From positions 372,001-436,000 of the forward strand of contig OX463811.1 in the NCBI GenBank assembly GCA_949825045.1: DNA of 64,000 nucleotides, written 5' to 3'. Numbering within the stretch: the stretch's first letter is position 1; every line of letters begins with the position of its first letter. Source of the stretch: Argyresthia goedartella. Its lineage: Eukaryota > Arthropoda > Insecta > Lepidoptera > Argyresthiidae. The notes beneath the pieces are model-generated. The model ran no database searches. It was not told the DNA's origin and saw only the letters and a program-made list of their open reading frames with translations. The translations under genes and the position numbers were made by a program. This document shows, piece after piece, positions 51,765 through 63,905 of this stretch.

Positions 51765-52520
51765 TTTCAGACAAAACACGGATGTGGCTACATCTAGGCT
51801 AGTATATTTTAGTTACTCTCATAGTGTCATGTCCTATGGTATCTTGTTGTGGGAGAAAGCAGCGGATATTCAAACTATTTTTTATTTTTCAGAAAAGAGC
51901 TATTCGAGAAATTTATGATTTAAAACGCACAGACTCGTAGGAGAGCTTTTTAAAGAAATTGACATACTAACTGTAGCTAGTCAATTTATTTTCGAAAATA
52001 TAATGTATGTACGCAAGAACCTAACAACATTTTCTAAACTTAGCGATAGCTGTAATATTAACCAAAGATATAATCACAGACTACTTGCGCCCCGGTTTAG
52101 ACTCGCAAAGGTTAGCAATTCTTTCAAGGGTCAATGCATTTCTTACTACAACAAGATAACTCTGGAGATCTTGAAATTGCCATTTGAGCAATTTAAAAAC
52201 CATGTTAAAGCGACTTTGTCGAAAAAGGGATATTACAATGTTTAAGTTTACTTAAATAACGGGACTATATGGGGTTAATCTGGCTCAACACAGACCTTGC
52301 TGTTAGTAATTTTGTGATTATTAATTCCTGCTTATTAAATTATGTTCTAATATTTGTATTAGTTAAGCACAAGTAATTTTTAAAAGAGATCTAAAAATCA
52401 ACCTGTGGGAGTTTCTACGCCCTTCTCTCCCACAGTGGTCCAATGTAGAGAAGTGGCAAAAAATTACGATTGCTAAGTATATGTAAATATCTACAGTAAT
52501 AAAGACATTTGGAATTTGGA
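51765..52520 (+). pseudogene. LINE ORF2 C-terminal fragment with 3' UTR
   Basis: It begins with a sequence matching RQNTDVATSRLVYFSYFHSV of the copy at 54500, has frameshifts, then an open piece 52003-52245 (MYVRKNLTTFSKLSD ... LPFEQFKNHVKATLSKKGYY). The 3' UTR ends TATATGTAAATATCTACAGT and AATAAAGACATTTGG. This terminus is the source sequence of the 43-bp satellite. Confidence 0.87.
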
Positions 52521-52582
52521 TACTGAATGCCCTTAAGAAGTCGATAAACGAGTGTAAGTTATGCAAGAGGCACCAGTGTCTA

Positions 52583-53050
52583 GGCTCCGTACCCGAAGGG
52601 TATCAAACGGGATCCTATGACCCTCCGCTGTCCCTTTATACGTTCGTCTGTCCGCCCGTCCATCTTACCGTCAGCGGGCTCTATCCAATAAACCGGAATA
52701 GGTAGAGTCGAATTTTTCAGAAAGAGTGAAAAAAAAAATTGCAGCTTAAACAACAAATACTACACGAGGTTTTATAAATTAAAGTGGGGCCCAAAACCAA
52801 TAACATTTTTTAATTACTCTGCCGTATCTCTGTATTGCGAATTACCAAATATCATATAATTATATCATCATATCATATATATCATTCAAATATCCAAATT
52901 TCAGAGGCCCCTTCTTACCCGTCGGAGGCGCAATTTATAGGGCATGGTATCGAAACCAAGTTCAGGACAAAATATTTTTATTTTTTTGTTTTGTAATTTA
53001 TTAATCCTTAAATGTTCGTTTGCGAATCCAACACGCACCTGGCCAATTTT
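52583..53050. repeat. Non-autonomous dispersed repeat (CCGTACCCGAAGGGTA family)
   Basis: It opens CTCCGTACCCGAAGGGTATC, has CCGCTGTCC and CGTCTGTCCGCCCGTCC, and closes near CACGCACCTGGCCAATTTTT. These are recognisable parts of a common lepidopteran repeat that ends in GGTACGGAACC in the other orientation. No ORF. Confidence 0.6.
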
Positions 53051-53685
53051 TATTTCACTAATTGGAATAACTATGTATTTATGTGTCCTTATCTACGTGA
53101 CCTGCCGCCCCAGACAACGTCTCGTTGTCTACGGCCTCGGGGCTTAAGCACCTGACTTTATTAGCGGCGGGCCATTTTTCTTTGACGTAATGTATTTGTT
53201 GACCGTTAACTATTAACTGTTGATTTGTAAGATTAAATTCGTCCTCCTAATAAACTAATAACGGGTCAAAGGAACGGAACGAACAAATAAATATAACTGT
53301 ATGTAAGGTTTTGAACGAAAGAACGGAACGACAATGGTCTAGTCTAGGGCTGAGATGGCCTGGCCGGTCAATGATATTTCAATCAATAAATCAATATTTA
53401 AGTTCTATTTTACCTACTTTTATACTTTTAAACGTTTTTAATTTATTAAGCATTGATTTACAACCAAAAATACTAATTTAAAGTAACGGCAAACAGCACT
53501 TGTTTTAAAACAACCCATCAGGGGAAGTGACGTAATAGTTGTTGTCAGTAAGGGACGTATGCAGCTATGTCTTTCATTTTCTATGCGAAAAAAGGAGGAG
53601 GGGATTGACACCATAGCTCTGTTCCTTACTGACAACAAATATTACATCACTGTCAACTGTCAGTTTGAACCCACAATTTTTGTGG
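53051..53685. other. Intergenic, nothing recognised
   Basis: No gene or repeat identified. Around 53520-53645 TGACGTAATAGTTGTTGTCA faces a similar inverted block (TTACTGACAACAAATATTAC), so a small hairpin element is possible. Confidence 0.4.
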
Positions 53686-55440
53686 ATTCAACTCCCTCTG
53701 TTCAAGTCGGGAGACAAGGGTGATCCTTCAAATTTCAGACCAATATCTGTTCTTCCAGCACTAAGTAAAATTTTTGAAAAGATCAAATGCTCTCACACTT
53801 CAACAACTCCACGCCAAACAATACGGTTTCACTAGGGGTAAATTGACTACGTATGCAGGTATTACTCTTATATCTCGTATTTACTCTGCATGGGAGGCCG
53901 GACAGGATGCTATCGGAGTTTTTTGCGATCTGTTGAAGGCATTTCATTGCGTTGATCATAATACGCTACTTATGAAATTAAATAATTACGGAGTTAGAAA
54001 TAAAGTGTTGGATCTACTAAGATCATACCTAAGCAATAGATTTTAACAGGCAGTAGTCAACGGTGTTAAATCTGATGGATCGGAAGTAAAAATTGGCGTT
54101 CCACAAGGTTCCATATTAGGCCCTTTCTTATTCCTGATATATATTAACGATCTGCCTTTCATGGTGGAGAAATTGACCGATATAGTGTTGTTTGCTGATG
54201 ACACTTCACTGGTCTTCAAAATTGAAAGACAAAAAGAAGATTTCGATGATGTTAATGGAGTATTGTCTTTAAACTTGAATTGGTTTATTGTTAAATGCTG
54301 GTAAAACCAAATGTATCTAATTCTCACTTCCAAATGTCAGGCAAGTTGAGACTAGTTTGGTGTTAGAGAGCAGCACGTCAGAATTAGTAAATGACACGAA
54401 GTTTCTTGGAATAACCATTGATAGCAAATTACAGTGGCGACCCCACATAGATAAATTGGCTGGTAAATTAAGTTCTGTGACTTACGCTGTTAGGAACATC
54501 AGACAAAACACGGATGTGGCTACATCTAGGCTAGTATATTTTAGTTACTTTCATAGTGTCATGTTCTATGGTATCTAGTTGTGGGGAAAAGCAGCGGATA
54601 TTCAAACTATTTTTATTTTACAGAATAGAGCTATTCGAGCAATTTATAATTTAAAACGCAGACTCCTTAAGAGAGCTAGTCAATTTATTTTCGAAAACAA
54701 AATGTATGTACGCAAGAACCTTACAACATTTGCCAAACTTAGCGATAGCTGTAATATTAACTTAAAAAATAATCAGACTACTTAGACATACTATCTATCT
54801 ACCTACTTAGCGCCCCGGTTTAGACTCGCGAAGGTTAGCAATTCTTTCAAGGGTCATTGCATTCTCTACTAAAACAAGATACCTCTGGAGATATTTAAAT
54901 TGCCATTTGAGCAATTTAAAAACCATGTTAAAGCGACTTTGTCATTTGTTTTGAAAAAGGATTATTACAATGTTCAAGATTACTTAAATGACGGGACTGT
55001 ATGGAGTTAATCTGGCTCAGCATAGATCTTGCTTTTAATAGTTTTGTAATTATTTATTCCCACTTATTAATTATGATATTATAAAATTTGTATTAGTTAA
55101 GCACAAGCAATTTTTAAAAAGAGATCTAAAAATCAATCTGGGAGTTTCTACGCCCTGCTTCTCCCACAGTGGTCCAATGTAGAGAAGAGGCAAAAAATTA
55201 CGATTGCTAAGTATATGTAAATATCTACAGTAATAAAGACATTTGGAATTTGGAAATTTTGATATTATAAAATTTGTATTAGTTAAGCACAAGCAATTTT
55301 TAAAAAGAGATCTAAAAATCAATCTGGGAGTTTCTACGCCCCGCTTCTCCCACAGTGGTCCAATGTAGAGAAGAGGCAAAAAATTACGATTGCTAAGTAT
55401 ATGTAAATATCTACAGTAATAAAGACATTTGGAATTTTGA
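53686..55440 (+). pseudogene. LINE ORF2 fragment with duplicated 3' end
   Basis: RT motifs are in order but spread over frames: PLFKSGDKGDPSNFRPIS at the start, [50 protein letters not shown], then FLGITIDSKLQW. Stops or shifts occur at about 53790, 54044, 54300, 54578 and 54650. It is the same family as 51765 and 15738. The last 185 bp of the 3' UTR (about 55070-55250) is repeated head to tail at 55258-55440, each copy ending AATAAAGACATTTGG. Endonuclease and ORF1 are absent. Confidence 0.88.
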
Positions 55441-55664
55441 AATTTGGGATTTTGGCATTTAATTATAGTATTTTAATATGCTCGTGCTCCATTCGACATA
55501 AAATTCGTGAAAATGAAAATAAGATGAATTCATGATTCCTACTAATTACCGATATGCGAAAAAGCTAGGTCACTCACAAGAAAATTGGCACGGGCTGTCT
55601 GTAGCACTGCAATCCATACAAGTTATTTTACTTTATTTGAGTATTTGTTATTTTTTTTTTTTAA
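55441..55664. other. Intergenic
   Basis: Nothing recognised; a T-run precedes the SINE. Confidence 0.35.
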
Positions 55665-55830
55665 TATCCCGGGTTCGATCCCCGGTTGGGGGTTAAGAAA
55701 AAATGACCCAGGTCTTGGATGTTTTTATGTGTGTGACGTCGCTGTTTCTGGTTCCCACGACACAGGGTATCCTAGTGTGGGGCCAGAAGCAATGTATGTG
55801 CCTGTATGTAAATGTTTATGTTTAAGCTAT
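55665..55830 (+). repeat. SINE family A copy
   Basis: The B-box half of the head, CGGGTTCGATCCCCGG, is followed by CCAGGTCTTGGATGTTTTTA, CTGGTTCCCACGACACAGGG and AGTGTGGGGCCAGAAGCAA, then ATGTAAATGTTTATG. The A-box half is missing. Confidence 0.8.
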
Positions 55831-56883
55831 CGCAGTATTTTGCCCCGATATTTGCTGTGCAAATCATTCAATTAATGATATTTGTGGAAAATAAACATGA
55901 ACTTAAATTCACCTATGGGTATAATATTTTCTTTATAAATAGCATCAAATGATTTGCTGCATGCTGTTGTAGCCTGTGAGTTATCGTTTAATTTGTTATG
56001 ATACGATGTACGATAAATGAAAAAATATCGATAGTTAATCTGATAACAAGTTTAATTAAACAACCAGTTGAAAAATTAGTTGGTCGATTGAAAAAAATAC
56101 CAGTTGAAAAATCAACCATCAATCAATCAAATCATCTGATATCGTTTTACTGTTGGTTCGTTAAATTATCGTTAGCTAATAGTTATTAGGTTCGTTGATT
56201 CAACGTCCATCTCTAGACTCTCTGTGAGTGTTTGATGTCATAATATTGATTTAAATTAAGAATTCCATGCATAAACAACCTGACTTATCTCTTCAATCTA
56301 TTAATACCTTGTTTAATAACGATATTGTTTTTAATGAGGAAGTACACGCAACAAGAGCCTGATTTATCTCTTCATACTATTAATACCTTATACGGAAAGT
56401 TTTTCATTAGCTGGAATGTAAATACTTAAATAAAAGTATCATTATGTTTGTGATAGCCCATATTTATTCAATTGTGTCTCTACCACCTCGTATGAAAATA
56501 AGCTGACTCTAAGTATGTGTGTATGTTTATTATAATCCGTTCAGCCGTTTTTGCGTTATTGACTATTGAGTAACAAACATCCTAACTACTCAACTTTAGG
56601 TAAGAACCAGGAGATCCTGCTTATAAAGGGCCTGACAAAAATTTGAAAAAAAAACTATAATGATAAGTTTTTTTTTGTAAAAAAAATACGGAACCCGGTC
56701 AAACATTTCTAGTAACTTTAAAAAAGACGCCATGTTTACTTATAGTGTAACAAAAAAGACTAGAAAATTATTGAGGGCGCCACCATCTTTGTTGTTGTTT
56801 TAGCCGAAATTAGACTACAGACTCACCTCTGGACCGCGGAAAGTTCCGTTGTCTACTCTTTTATGTCGCACTGTTGTTTATTA
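55831..56883. other. Intergenic, nothing recognised
   Basis: AT-rich, no supported gene. CCGTTCAGCCGTTTTTGCG near 56537 is a fragment of a common lepidopteran repeat. Confidence 0.4.
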
Positions 56884-57260
56884 ACACATATACATACATA
56901 TACGCGTCACGCATTTTCCCATAGGCGGTTGCAGGCACAACTGTGTCCAGGTCTAGCTAGCTATTCAATACTACGTATAGCGTGACAGGGGCTGCCCCAT
57001 CGCCGCAGCTAAGGAGAGTGGTTTGGTTTATTTTTAACCGATCGAGCGCAGAGTCCAGTTTCGAGATTGGCCAAAAATGCTTTAGTCCGTCCGTCAGTCT
57101 GTTCTCGCCTACAGGTCGCATTATCCAACCGATTTTGACGAAAATTGGCACACAAGTTCCTTGATTTAATTTAAAAAATCTTTGTAGGCAATTGCAGATG
57201 GGGGGAAAAGGGGGGAAGCTTGCTGTAGCGTTATTTGTCGACGGATTTTAATAAAATTTA
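56884..57260 (+). repeat. Dispersed repeats (GTCACGC...CCCAT and CGAGCGCAG families)
   Basis: 56899-57010 matches 63793-63905 (CGTCACGC, TTTTCCCATA, TATTCAATACT, GCCCATCGCCGCAGCTA). It runs on into a second block with GATCGAGCGCAGAG, CCGATTTTGACGAAAATTGG and GGCACACAAGTTCC, which is distantly like the element at 17410. Confidence 0.6.
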
Positions 57261-57404
57261 AGGACTTCATTCTACCTATACACTAGATGTATAAGGGGGA
57301 GTGGGGTTTATAGAATTTCAAAAAACCGCTACAGTCCAAATAGCTTGACGGATTTTAACAAATAAGGTGTCATTAGATTATTAGAGTCCCTGAGAGTAAC
57401 AGAC

Positions 57405-57740
57405 TATCATGATTTTGTAATTTATGTTGTTTAAAATAGTAATTTTTGATATTAAGAAAAGTATTTATTCTCATGAATTTTACTTTTTCTATTGTCTTAT
57501 TTTGTTTGGCAACCCCGCATCGAGCTGTCATTCTGATGTCATTATGACCTAATATACATAGCCGTCTTGAAGGACGGAGCGCAGTCTTCTTCGAGCGTTT
57601 ACTGTGACAACTTGGTACGGGGAGCCTATGTCCGGTTGTATCATGATACATATTATTGTGGGCAATATACAGTTAGCCTATCTGCAAGTGTGTAAATGTG
57701 AATAGTGTAAAATATACAAGTGAACTATCCGTGGAGTGTT
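57405..57740 (+). repeat. LTR-like dispersed repeat, copy A
   Basis: From TATCATGATTTTGTAATTTA to ATCCGTGGAGTGTT it matches copy B at 59646-60570 once the LINE there is removed. Shared blocks are CCCGCATCGAG, GGCCGTCTTGAAGG-like sequence, TTCGAGCGTTYACTGTGAC and CTTGGTACGGGGA. The size and a TGTCATGA-type start suggest a solo LTR, but I found no primer-binding site or polypurine tract. Confidence 0.6.
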
Positions 57741-58186
57741 GTAATATTGTGTTGATAATAATAATATTAATAATCATTTATTTAAAACATCTGTTACATG
57801 CTTTGGGTAATTACATAAATTATTTTTTATTTCTTCTTATCAAATTACACACATTGTGTTTGTGTCTGTTTTCTCTTGTGAGTCGTTTCTGATCGGTCAC
57901 GATGGTCCTCAAGATATCAACTAAAATTTAATGAAGAACGTTGTAATTTTAACGCCAGTTTAAAAATCTGTTTCATTTGTCAATGACCAATTTTTATTGT
58001 TGGATATGTCATTGTTGGCTACAGTGCTATAGATCATTAGGAAATAGCTGTGCTGTAACAATAAAATAATAATAAATATCAGAGGACAATCTTACACGAA
58101 TGGAACTAGGCCCAGTAAGTTCAATTAGGCTTGTGTTAAGGGTACTAGACTACGCTAAATATAGCGTCGTCAGTACCCTTAAATAT
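57741..58186. other. Intergenic, AT-rich
   Basis: No gene recognised. If copies A and B are paired LTRs this would be internal sequence, but it has no retroviral-type frame. Confidence 0.35.
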
Positions 58187-58344
58187 AATAGCGATAAATA
58201 CTTATGTAAATATATAGAAAACATCCAAGACTAAGAAACAAATATTCTTGCTCATCACACAAATATTTGCCCTTACCGGGATTCGAACCCAGGACCGTCA
58301 GCTTCGTAGACAGGGTTACTACCCGCTAGGCTAAACCGGTCGTC
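58187..58344 (-). repeat. tRNA-derived SINE (family B), second copy
   Basis: On the minus strand the head has TAGCCTAGCGGGTAGTAACC as A-box region and GGTTCGAATCCCGG as B box, followed by TAAGGGCAAATATTTGTG and CTTGGATGTTTTCTATA. It matches the head and body of the copy at 8999-9139. Confidence 0.8.
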
Positions 58345-59645
58345 ATGCTATAGTTGTAAGCTTAAAAAACTTTCACATACGATTTCGCGAGAATGTTGGA
58401 TCACACAATGATTGATAACTTGCATGAATTACTTTATTTATTATTAGTTTACCTGGAAAAAGATTGGAACAGGTCAAATCGAAAATCACAAGAGTGTTGC
58501 ATTACAAGCGGGTTTGTATTATGGTTTCTGAGAAATGGTTTGAATCAGAGATTGAACTTTACAAGATAATTATTTGAATGTTTACGACAGAATGGTGAAT
58601 TAATTTCAGGACGAAAATATAGTGGGGTATAAAATAAACATTTACATACAGGCACATACATTGCTTCTGGCCCCACACTAGGATACCAGAGATAGAAAGT
58701 GCAGTGCTTCCACCATTAATTATGATGTACTTATAGCTTCATATGATCTATTGTACCCTAGCAGCTAATTGCAACATCGTGAGATCTATAAGTGATACAT
58801 TATATATGTAGTTGTGGACTAAATGAAGGCATATAAGTTGTTGTTCTAATCAGGAATCAGGAATCAGAATATATTTTGGTCTTATTATATCAATCACGTG
58901 TGCTAATTATGTAATATGAACCTGTACATTATTTAAGTCCTTACTTATATTGAAATAATACTGTAGTAATGACAATTTGTTTAATAGCGTGAGAAAATGA
59001 TTCAAAGATGAGATCTTAGTATGTAATTAAGAAAATATAAATTAATCATTTACACTCGAGTGATTTCTGATGTTTATATTTCTTTATATGGATATTGTTC
59101 GGGATTGTTTCAAATGCTTCCTTGGTTGTCACCTCTAGAGGTATATAATACAGACAATAGTAGCAGCATTAGTGAGCACAACGAGGACATTGAATAAACA
59201 TTATTATGTATGTTATTGCACAAGATTTAATGTTTTTAATGGTCTTGTGAATTTATAGGATTAATTAAGTGTTAAAATTTTCACGACAGCTTTAGCTAAT
59301 GTTAACACATTTATCTTGTTCGAAATTACTTCGATATGTTGATACCAAAATGACATATGTATTTGTAAACAAAATAAATGAGATGCCCTTAAATACCGAA
59401 TGTCATGATTGTTGCAGTTTGTGCTACATATAACTTATGTTAAAATCTTCACCATTACTTTTATACAACATAATATTCTGTAATAATTTTAATCTTAATA
59501 AATGGAGTTACAATGCCTTGTTATGTTCTGATACATGATTATGTTTGTTGATTGTAAAGGAAGGCAAATAATTTGTTTGAATGGTTTATAAACTCTTTTT
59601 TTTATGACGTGCGCCAGGTGGCAGCACGATTATCAGATGGCCGAA
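58345..59645. other. Intergenic with a SINE A stub
   Basis: 58643-58692 carries the minus-strand SINE A 3' part (GGCACATACATTGCTTCTGG, CCCCACACTAGGATACC). The remainder is AT-rich and unrecognised. Confidence 0.5.
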
Positions 59646-60570
59646 TGTCATGATTTTTGTATTTATATTGTCTAAAATAGTCATTTTTATGCGTTATATG
59701 AAGAAAAGTATTTATTCTGATGAATTTTACTTTATCTAATGTCTTATTTTGTATGGCAATCCCGCATCGAGTTGTCATTCTGATGTCATCGTGAGCTAAT
59801 AAAAATGGCCGTCTTGAAGGGCGGAGCGCAGACTCGTCAGCCAGGTCAAGGTGGCAAGCGCCAAGCTGCGTCCACTTCTCGACTCCAACCTCCCTCTGAG
59901 GGCGAAGCTCGGGAGCAACAAGACCTACGTGAGATCCCGCCAAACCTACGCGGCCCCGCTGTGGTACGCCCTGTGCTCGGAGACGATAAACGGAGACTCC
60001 GAGCCCAAGAGAACCTCTCTCTGCGTACCGTTGTCGGCGCCCCCCGCTACGTGAGGAACGCGACAACCCAAGGGACCTAAGATGGGAACAGTGGACCAGT
60101 TTGTCCAGAGGCTGGCGAAGAGCATGTTCGTTGTTCGCGCGTGTGGATGCATCGCAACACTCGCACATTGACGAACTGGCACCATACCACGCGCCCCCGC
60201 CTTACCGCCACCGCCTGCCACGCGACCTAGGCGGCGATCACCCACTGCATACCAGCGCCACACGACGACCACCGCCCGCAAGGACCACCCGATGACCTGT
60301 CCACATGAGTGGACAGAGGCGATTCCCTCGGGAAGAGGTCCATTGACCTGACCCCGACTCCCCAAACCCCAAAGGGGTGCATGAGAAGATCCAGAACAAC
60401 AACGGAGCGCAGTCTTCTTCGAGCGTTCACTGTGACAACTTGGTACGGGGAACCAATGTCCAATGTCCAATGTCCAATGATAAATATTCTTGTGGGAAAT
60501 ATACAGTTAGCCTATCAGCCAGTGTGTGTAAATGTGAATACCCAGTGTAAAATACGATCCGTGGAGTGTT
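59646..60570 (+). repeat. LTR-like dispersed repeat, copy B, interrupted by a LINE
   Basis: It matches copy A on both sides of the insertion at 59832-60402. A triplicated TGTCCAA motif (60456-60478) is specific to this copy. Confidence 0.65.
59832..60402 (+). pseudogene. Short GC-rich LINE fragment with 10-bp target duplication
   Basis: It is flanked by CGGAGCGCAG on both sides (59822-59831 and 60403-60412), in a repeat whose copy A has this sequence once. The first half encodes a LINE ORF2 C-terminal piece (AKLRPLLDSNLPLRAKL, then a shifted GAPRYVRNAT), as in Jockey/R1-type LINEs. It is much more GC-rich than its host sequence. The 3' end (CAGAACAACAA) has no long poly(A). Confidence 0.75.
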
Positions 60571-61569
60571 ATTTCATAATAATACAATATAAGTTAAGTT
60601 AAAAGTCAGTTGGGTTCAAGACCGCAAAATGTAGTTACAAAGTTATTGGTGCGGCTACTTTATTTCTCCCTATACGTAAACAATTGCATTCATAAGTTTG
60701 TATGTGTTATTAAAATAAAGTGTCACACACGAGGTCTACATCTCACGGAGCCACTAGTTTTATTAGGTACATCAGTAGCACATTACAGTAACCATATTAA
60801 AATTAAAATTAGAGCAGTGAAGCAGGCCAATAACAGATGTCCGCCGAAATACAATTATAAGTAAAGGAAAAATAAATCCCAGTTTACCCTGGCAGCACGG
60901 TCGCCCTACCTGCCACGCCCGCGTCATGAATTACGGACGGCGAAGCCGCGTGATCAACTCGACTCGTTCACTCACTCACTAGTCAGTCGCTCGCTACGTT
61001 TTATGTTAATCTCGGACAAATACCTATTATCAGTTCTGTCGCCTAGCGCCACATTCCGAGGGATTTGAGGCTTCCTTGGGTTTGTAGGGTTCCGTACGTT
61101 AAAAGGGGAAAAAGGAACTCATGAAGGATCAATTTGGTGTCCGTACGTTTTTCTCAGGAACACGTGGAGGTGTCAAGTTGTATTTTACTTCCTGGTGTCC
61201 GGATGGCCGCCGACTGAAAATCAGCGCAGAAGCTGAGACCCGTCTCAGTCCAGCAATGCTGAGCCGGTTCTTATAAACACTATCTCTATTTGTATTATCA
61301 TGTAATATTGTGTCGTACTTGTTAATAAAGCAATATTAATATCGGTAATACGAAAGGTACCCAAGGGCGTACCCAGGATTTCAGCTGGGGGGGGCAGCTC
61401 ATACCTGTTTCGAGAAGATGGTCGGTCAGGTATATTGAAACAAGAAAATTGACGTTTATTTTATCTTCTAGCCCCTCTTCCCTACCTGGGTACGCCCATG
61501 GGTACCTGTGGTCCCTTTTGGTTGACAAAATTCGAAGTTGTAGGTCTACTCAATAAAATGATACGGACC
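60571..61569. other. Intergenic with repeat fragments
   Basis: 60625-60710 is a piece of the repeat also at 41398 (AAAGTTATTGGTGCGGCTAC). 61088-61150 has the GGGTTCCGTACGTTAAAAGG end motif. No gene supported. Confidence 0.45.
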
Positions 61570-61735
61570 ATGCGAGAGGACCTGGGTTCGATCGCCGGCT
61601 GGAGAAAAAAGAAAAAAAAACAGGTCTTGGATGTTTATGTTTGTGCTGTCGCTGTTTCTGGGTCCCATGACACAGGGTATCCTAGTGTGGGGCCAGAAGC
61701 AACGTATGTGCCTGTATGTAAATGTTTATGATTAT
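61570..61735 (+). repeat. SINE family A copy
   Basis: Head half with GGGTTCGATCGCCGGC, an A-rich linker, then CAGGTCTTGGATGTTTATGT and TAGTGTGGGGCCAGAAGCAA to ATGTAAATGTTTATG. Confidence 0.8.
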
Positions 61736-61884
61736 GTCATTTGTATTATCATGTAATGTGTGGTAGGTACGTGTTAATAAAGCAGTACATATTTATATCA
61801 ATAATATTGATATATCAAGTTGAAATTAATTTAGATAGGTGCCCTGTGGTCGCTTTAGTTAGTTAGACAAAACCTCAAGTGTTG

Positions 61885-62530
61885 TTTATTAACTGGCCTG
61901 TGGGCAGTAGGTAGAGCTCGCTGACAGCTGACAGCTGACAGCTGACAGGGGGGACTGTGAACCAATTTATAGGTAAGTATTTTAGATTCAATCAAAATCA
62001 AGTAGTAAAGTAGCCGCACCGATAACTTTGTAAACTACATTTTGCGATTTAAAATACAATCTATTGACCTTTCACGAAAATATTTCACTCACTCTCATGG
62101 TCTGTATAGATCCTCTTTACTAATCCGTCTCCTACTTCGAGGAGTGTAAACTTGGCATGTTTTGAAAATATTTCTTGGATTTTTAAAAAACTGACGGCCA
62201 AATGTAATCGTGTAGTATATTTTTTTAAACCGGCTCATCGAGCCATTTAATTTGATAACCCAGACGATAGACTTCAGAAAAAAAAACCCACACAAAAATT
62301 TAATGATAACCATTCCCCCAAAGGGGAAAATCGAAAAAAGCTCTCGACAAAAAAATCTGTTAATTCCACAGACTTTAATTCAGGGAACACGTGTGCCAAG
62401 TTTTGTAAGAATCGCTTGAAAACTGTGGCCCCTAGACCGGAACTGACAGACACACAGACAGAGACACAAGAAAGCAAAATCGGCCTCCTGTCTTGTCGAA
62501 ATGTAGCCCTTCGCTTGCTCTGTCAATAAA
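61885..62530 (-). repeat. Dispersed element, uninterrupted copy of 17405-18442
   Basis: In reverse orientation it runs through CGACAAGACAGGAGGCCGAT, AACTTGGCACACGTG, ATTAAATGGCTCGATGAGCC and AGACGGATTAGTAAAGAGGA without the MITE. A four-fold GACAGCT repeat lies at 61921-61947. Confidence 0.75.
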
Positions 62531-63557
62531 GATTCAAATTCCTCTAAAACACTCAATAATATGGAGTTAAAATAGTCTTACAACCCGTTCTCACAAAATT
62601 GAGATTTATAAAATATAATCTGTATTTTAGTATCGTTATAAGCCCTCTGCAACTTAAGTAGCTAAGACCCTTCTATTATCCTATCACAGTATCACACATT
62701 ATATTCTCTGGTGACACCAAATGCCAAAAGCAAACGTCAATCAGTTCAAGTCAGTTGTCAATTTATGTTGGTAGTTTTTTTTGTTTGTTGGAACACAGAG
62801 TAAATTTTGACACATACATAGACCTTTATTTTTATTAAGTTTACGGCCTTGGATTTTCGTCCTTCAGCCGACATCAACAGACCATAAATTATATGCATTT
62901 ATGCATCAGAAAAACATAAAACGCTCAAGACGATTTTGCTTAAACAGGTCTACAAACATAACTTAGTATGTTTTATAGGTAAGACTACTTACAGGTCCAC
63001 TCAATCAAATAATACGGAAGTTTAAGCCGAATTGCGGATACATGCATCAAGGTAGTCAAAACTTCTAGGGTACTTACTTACTTACTACGTGTGTGTGAAA
63101 CTACGTGTACAAAGGCGAGCTTATTTCTAAAAATAGATTTCGTGCAGCAAACTTAGGACCGACAGGATACATTATAGATATATTATAACTTCCCGTTTTG
63201 CCTCTGAAGCCCCAAATGGAAGGAAGGAAATTGTGACGTCATCTTTGTTGTGTTTGTTTTTTTTTCCCCCGACGAAAAAGGGCGTTATATATAAGTTTGA
63301 AGCGTCTGTCTGTCTGCCTGGGGCACTCTTAGCTTAGGTTCTTAGATATGTTTTATTAAAATCGGATCAGTGGTCCGAAAGGTTATCATCAGGAAAAACT
63401 CTTATAATTATAATTTTAGATTTTTGCCCTCTACACGGCACAGGCAAGCAGAATGAAGCAGGGTTTAGGAGCTTAAGGTCGAACCCCTCTCTATCGCAAA
63501 CTTTATTATAATATGTATAAAATTGTACAACAGTGTAGTAATGTAGTTAACGTTAGT
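62531..63557. other. Intergenic with small repeats
   Basis: 63110-63175 is a diverged copy of the repeat at 11395. 63266-63330 has the TTTTTCCCCCGACGAAAAAG and GTCTGTCTGTCTGCCTG motifs of a common lepidopteran repeat. No gene. Confidence 0.45.
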
Positions 63558-63775
63558 TATTTTACATACATTTATACATAACGGTACATTGCTTTTGGCC
63601 CCACACTAGGATATCCTGTGTCGTGGGAATCAGAAACAGCGACAGCGAAAACACAAACATCCAAGGATGTTTGGGTTTTTTTTCTTTACCCCAGCCGGGG
63701 ATCGAACCCGGAACCTCTCGCATGGCGGGCAGTGCCGAGCCACAACCGCTGCGCCACGAGGTCGTCAAGTATAAT
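63558..63775 (-). repeat. SINE family A, most complete copy with tRNA-like head
   Basis: On the minus strand the tRNA-like head starts GACCTCGTGGCGCAGCGGTT (A box) and has GGTTCCGGGTTCGATCCCC (B box) at the expected spacing. It then has CATCCTTGGATGTTTGTGTT and the AGTGTGGGGCCAAAAGCAA 3' part. It defines the family found in pieces at 4650, 46580, 55665, 58643 and 61570. Confidence 0.85.
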
Positions 63776-63784
63776 CATGTGGTA

Positions 63785-63905
63785 CAATCATAGCGTCACG
63801 CCTTTTCCCATACGGGGTGGCAGAGGCACAATTGTGCCTACTTTGAGCCAGTTATTCAATACTCCATTTCGCGTGACAGGGAGCTAGCCCATCGCCGCAG
63901 CTATG
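63785..63905 (+). repeat. Dispersed repeat (GTCACGC...CCCAT family)
   Basis: AGCGTCACGCCTTTTCCCAT to GCCCATCGCCGCAGCTATGG matches 56899-57010. The last 95 bases of the window after it show nothing recognised. Confidence 0.6.

Noticed and set aside
57405..60570. One complete LTR retrotransposon bounded by copies A and B
   Set aside because: The two repeats are in the same orientation about 1.9 kb apart, but no primer-binding site follows A, no polypurine tract precedes B, and the interior has SINEs and no gag or pol.
63690..63772. A second candidate tRNA gene
   Set aside because: It is the head of the SINE family also found at 55665 and 61570.
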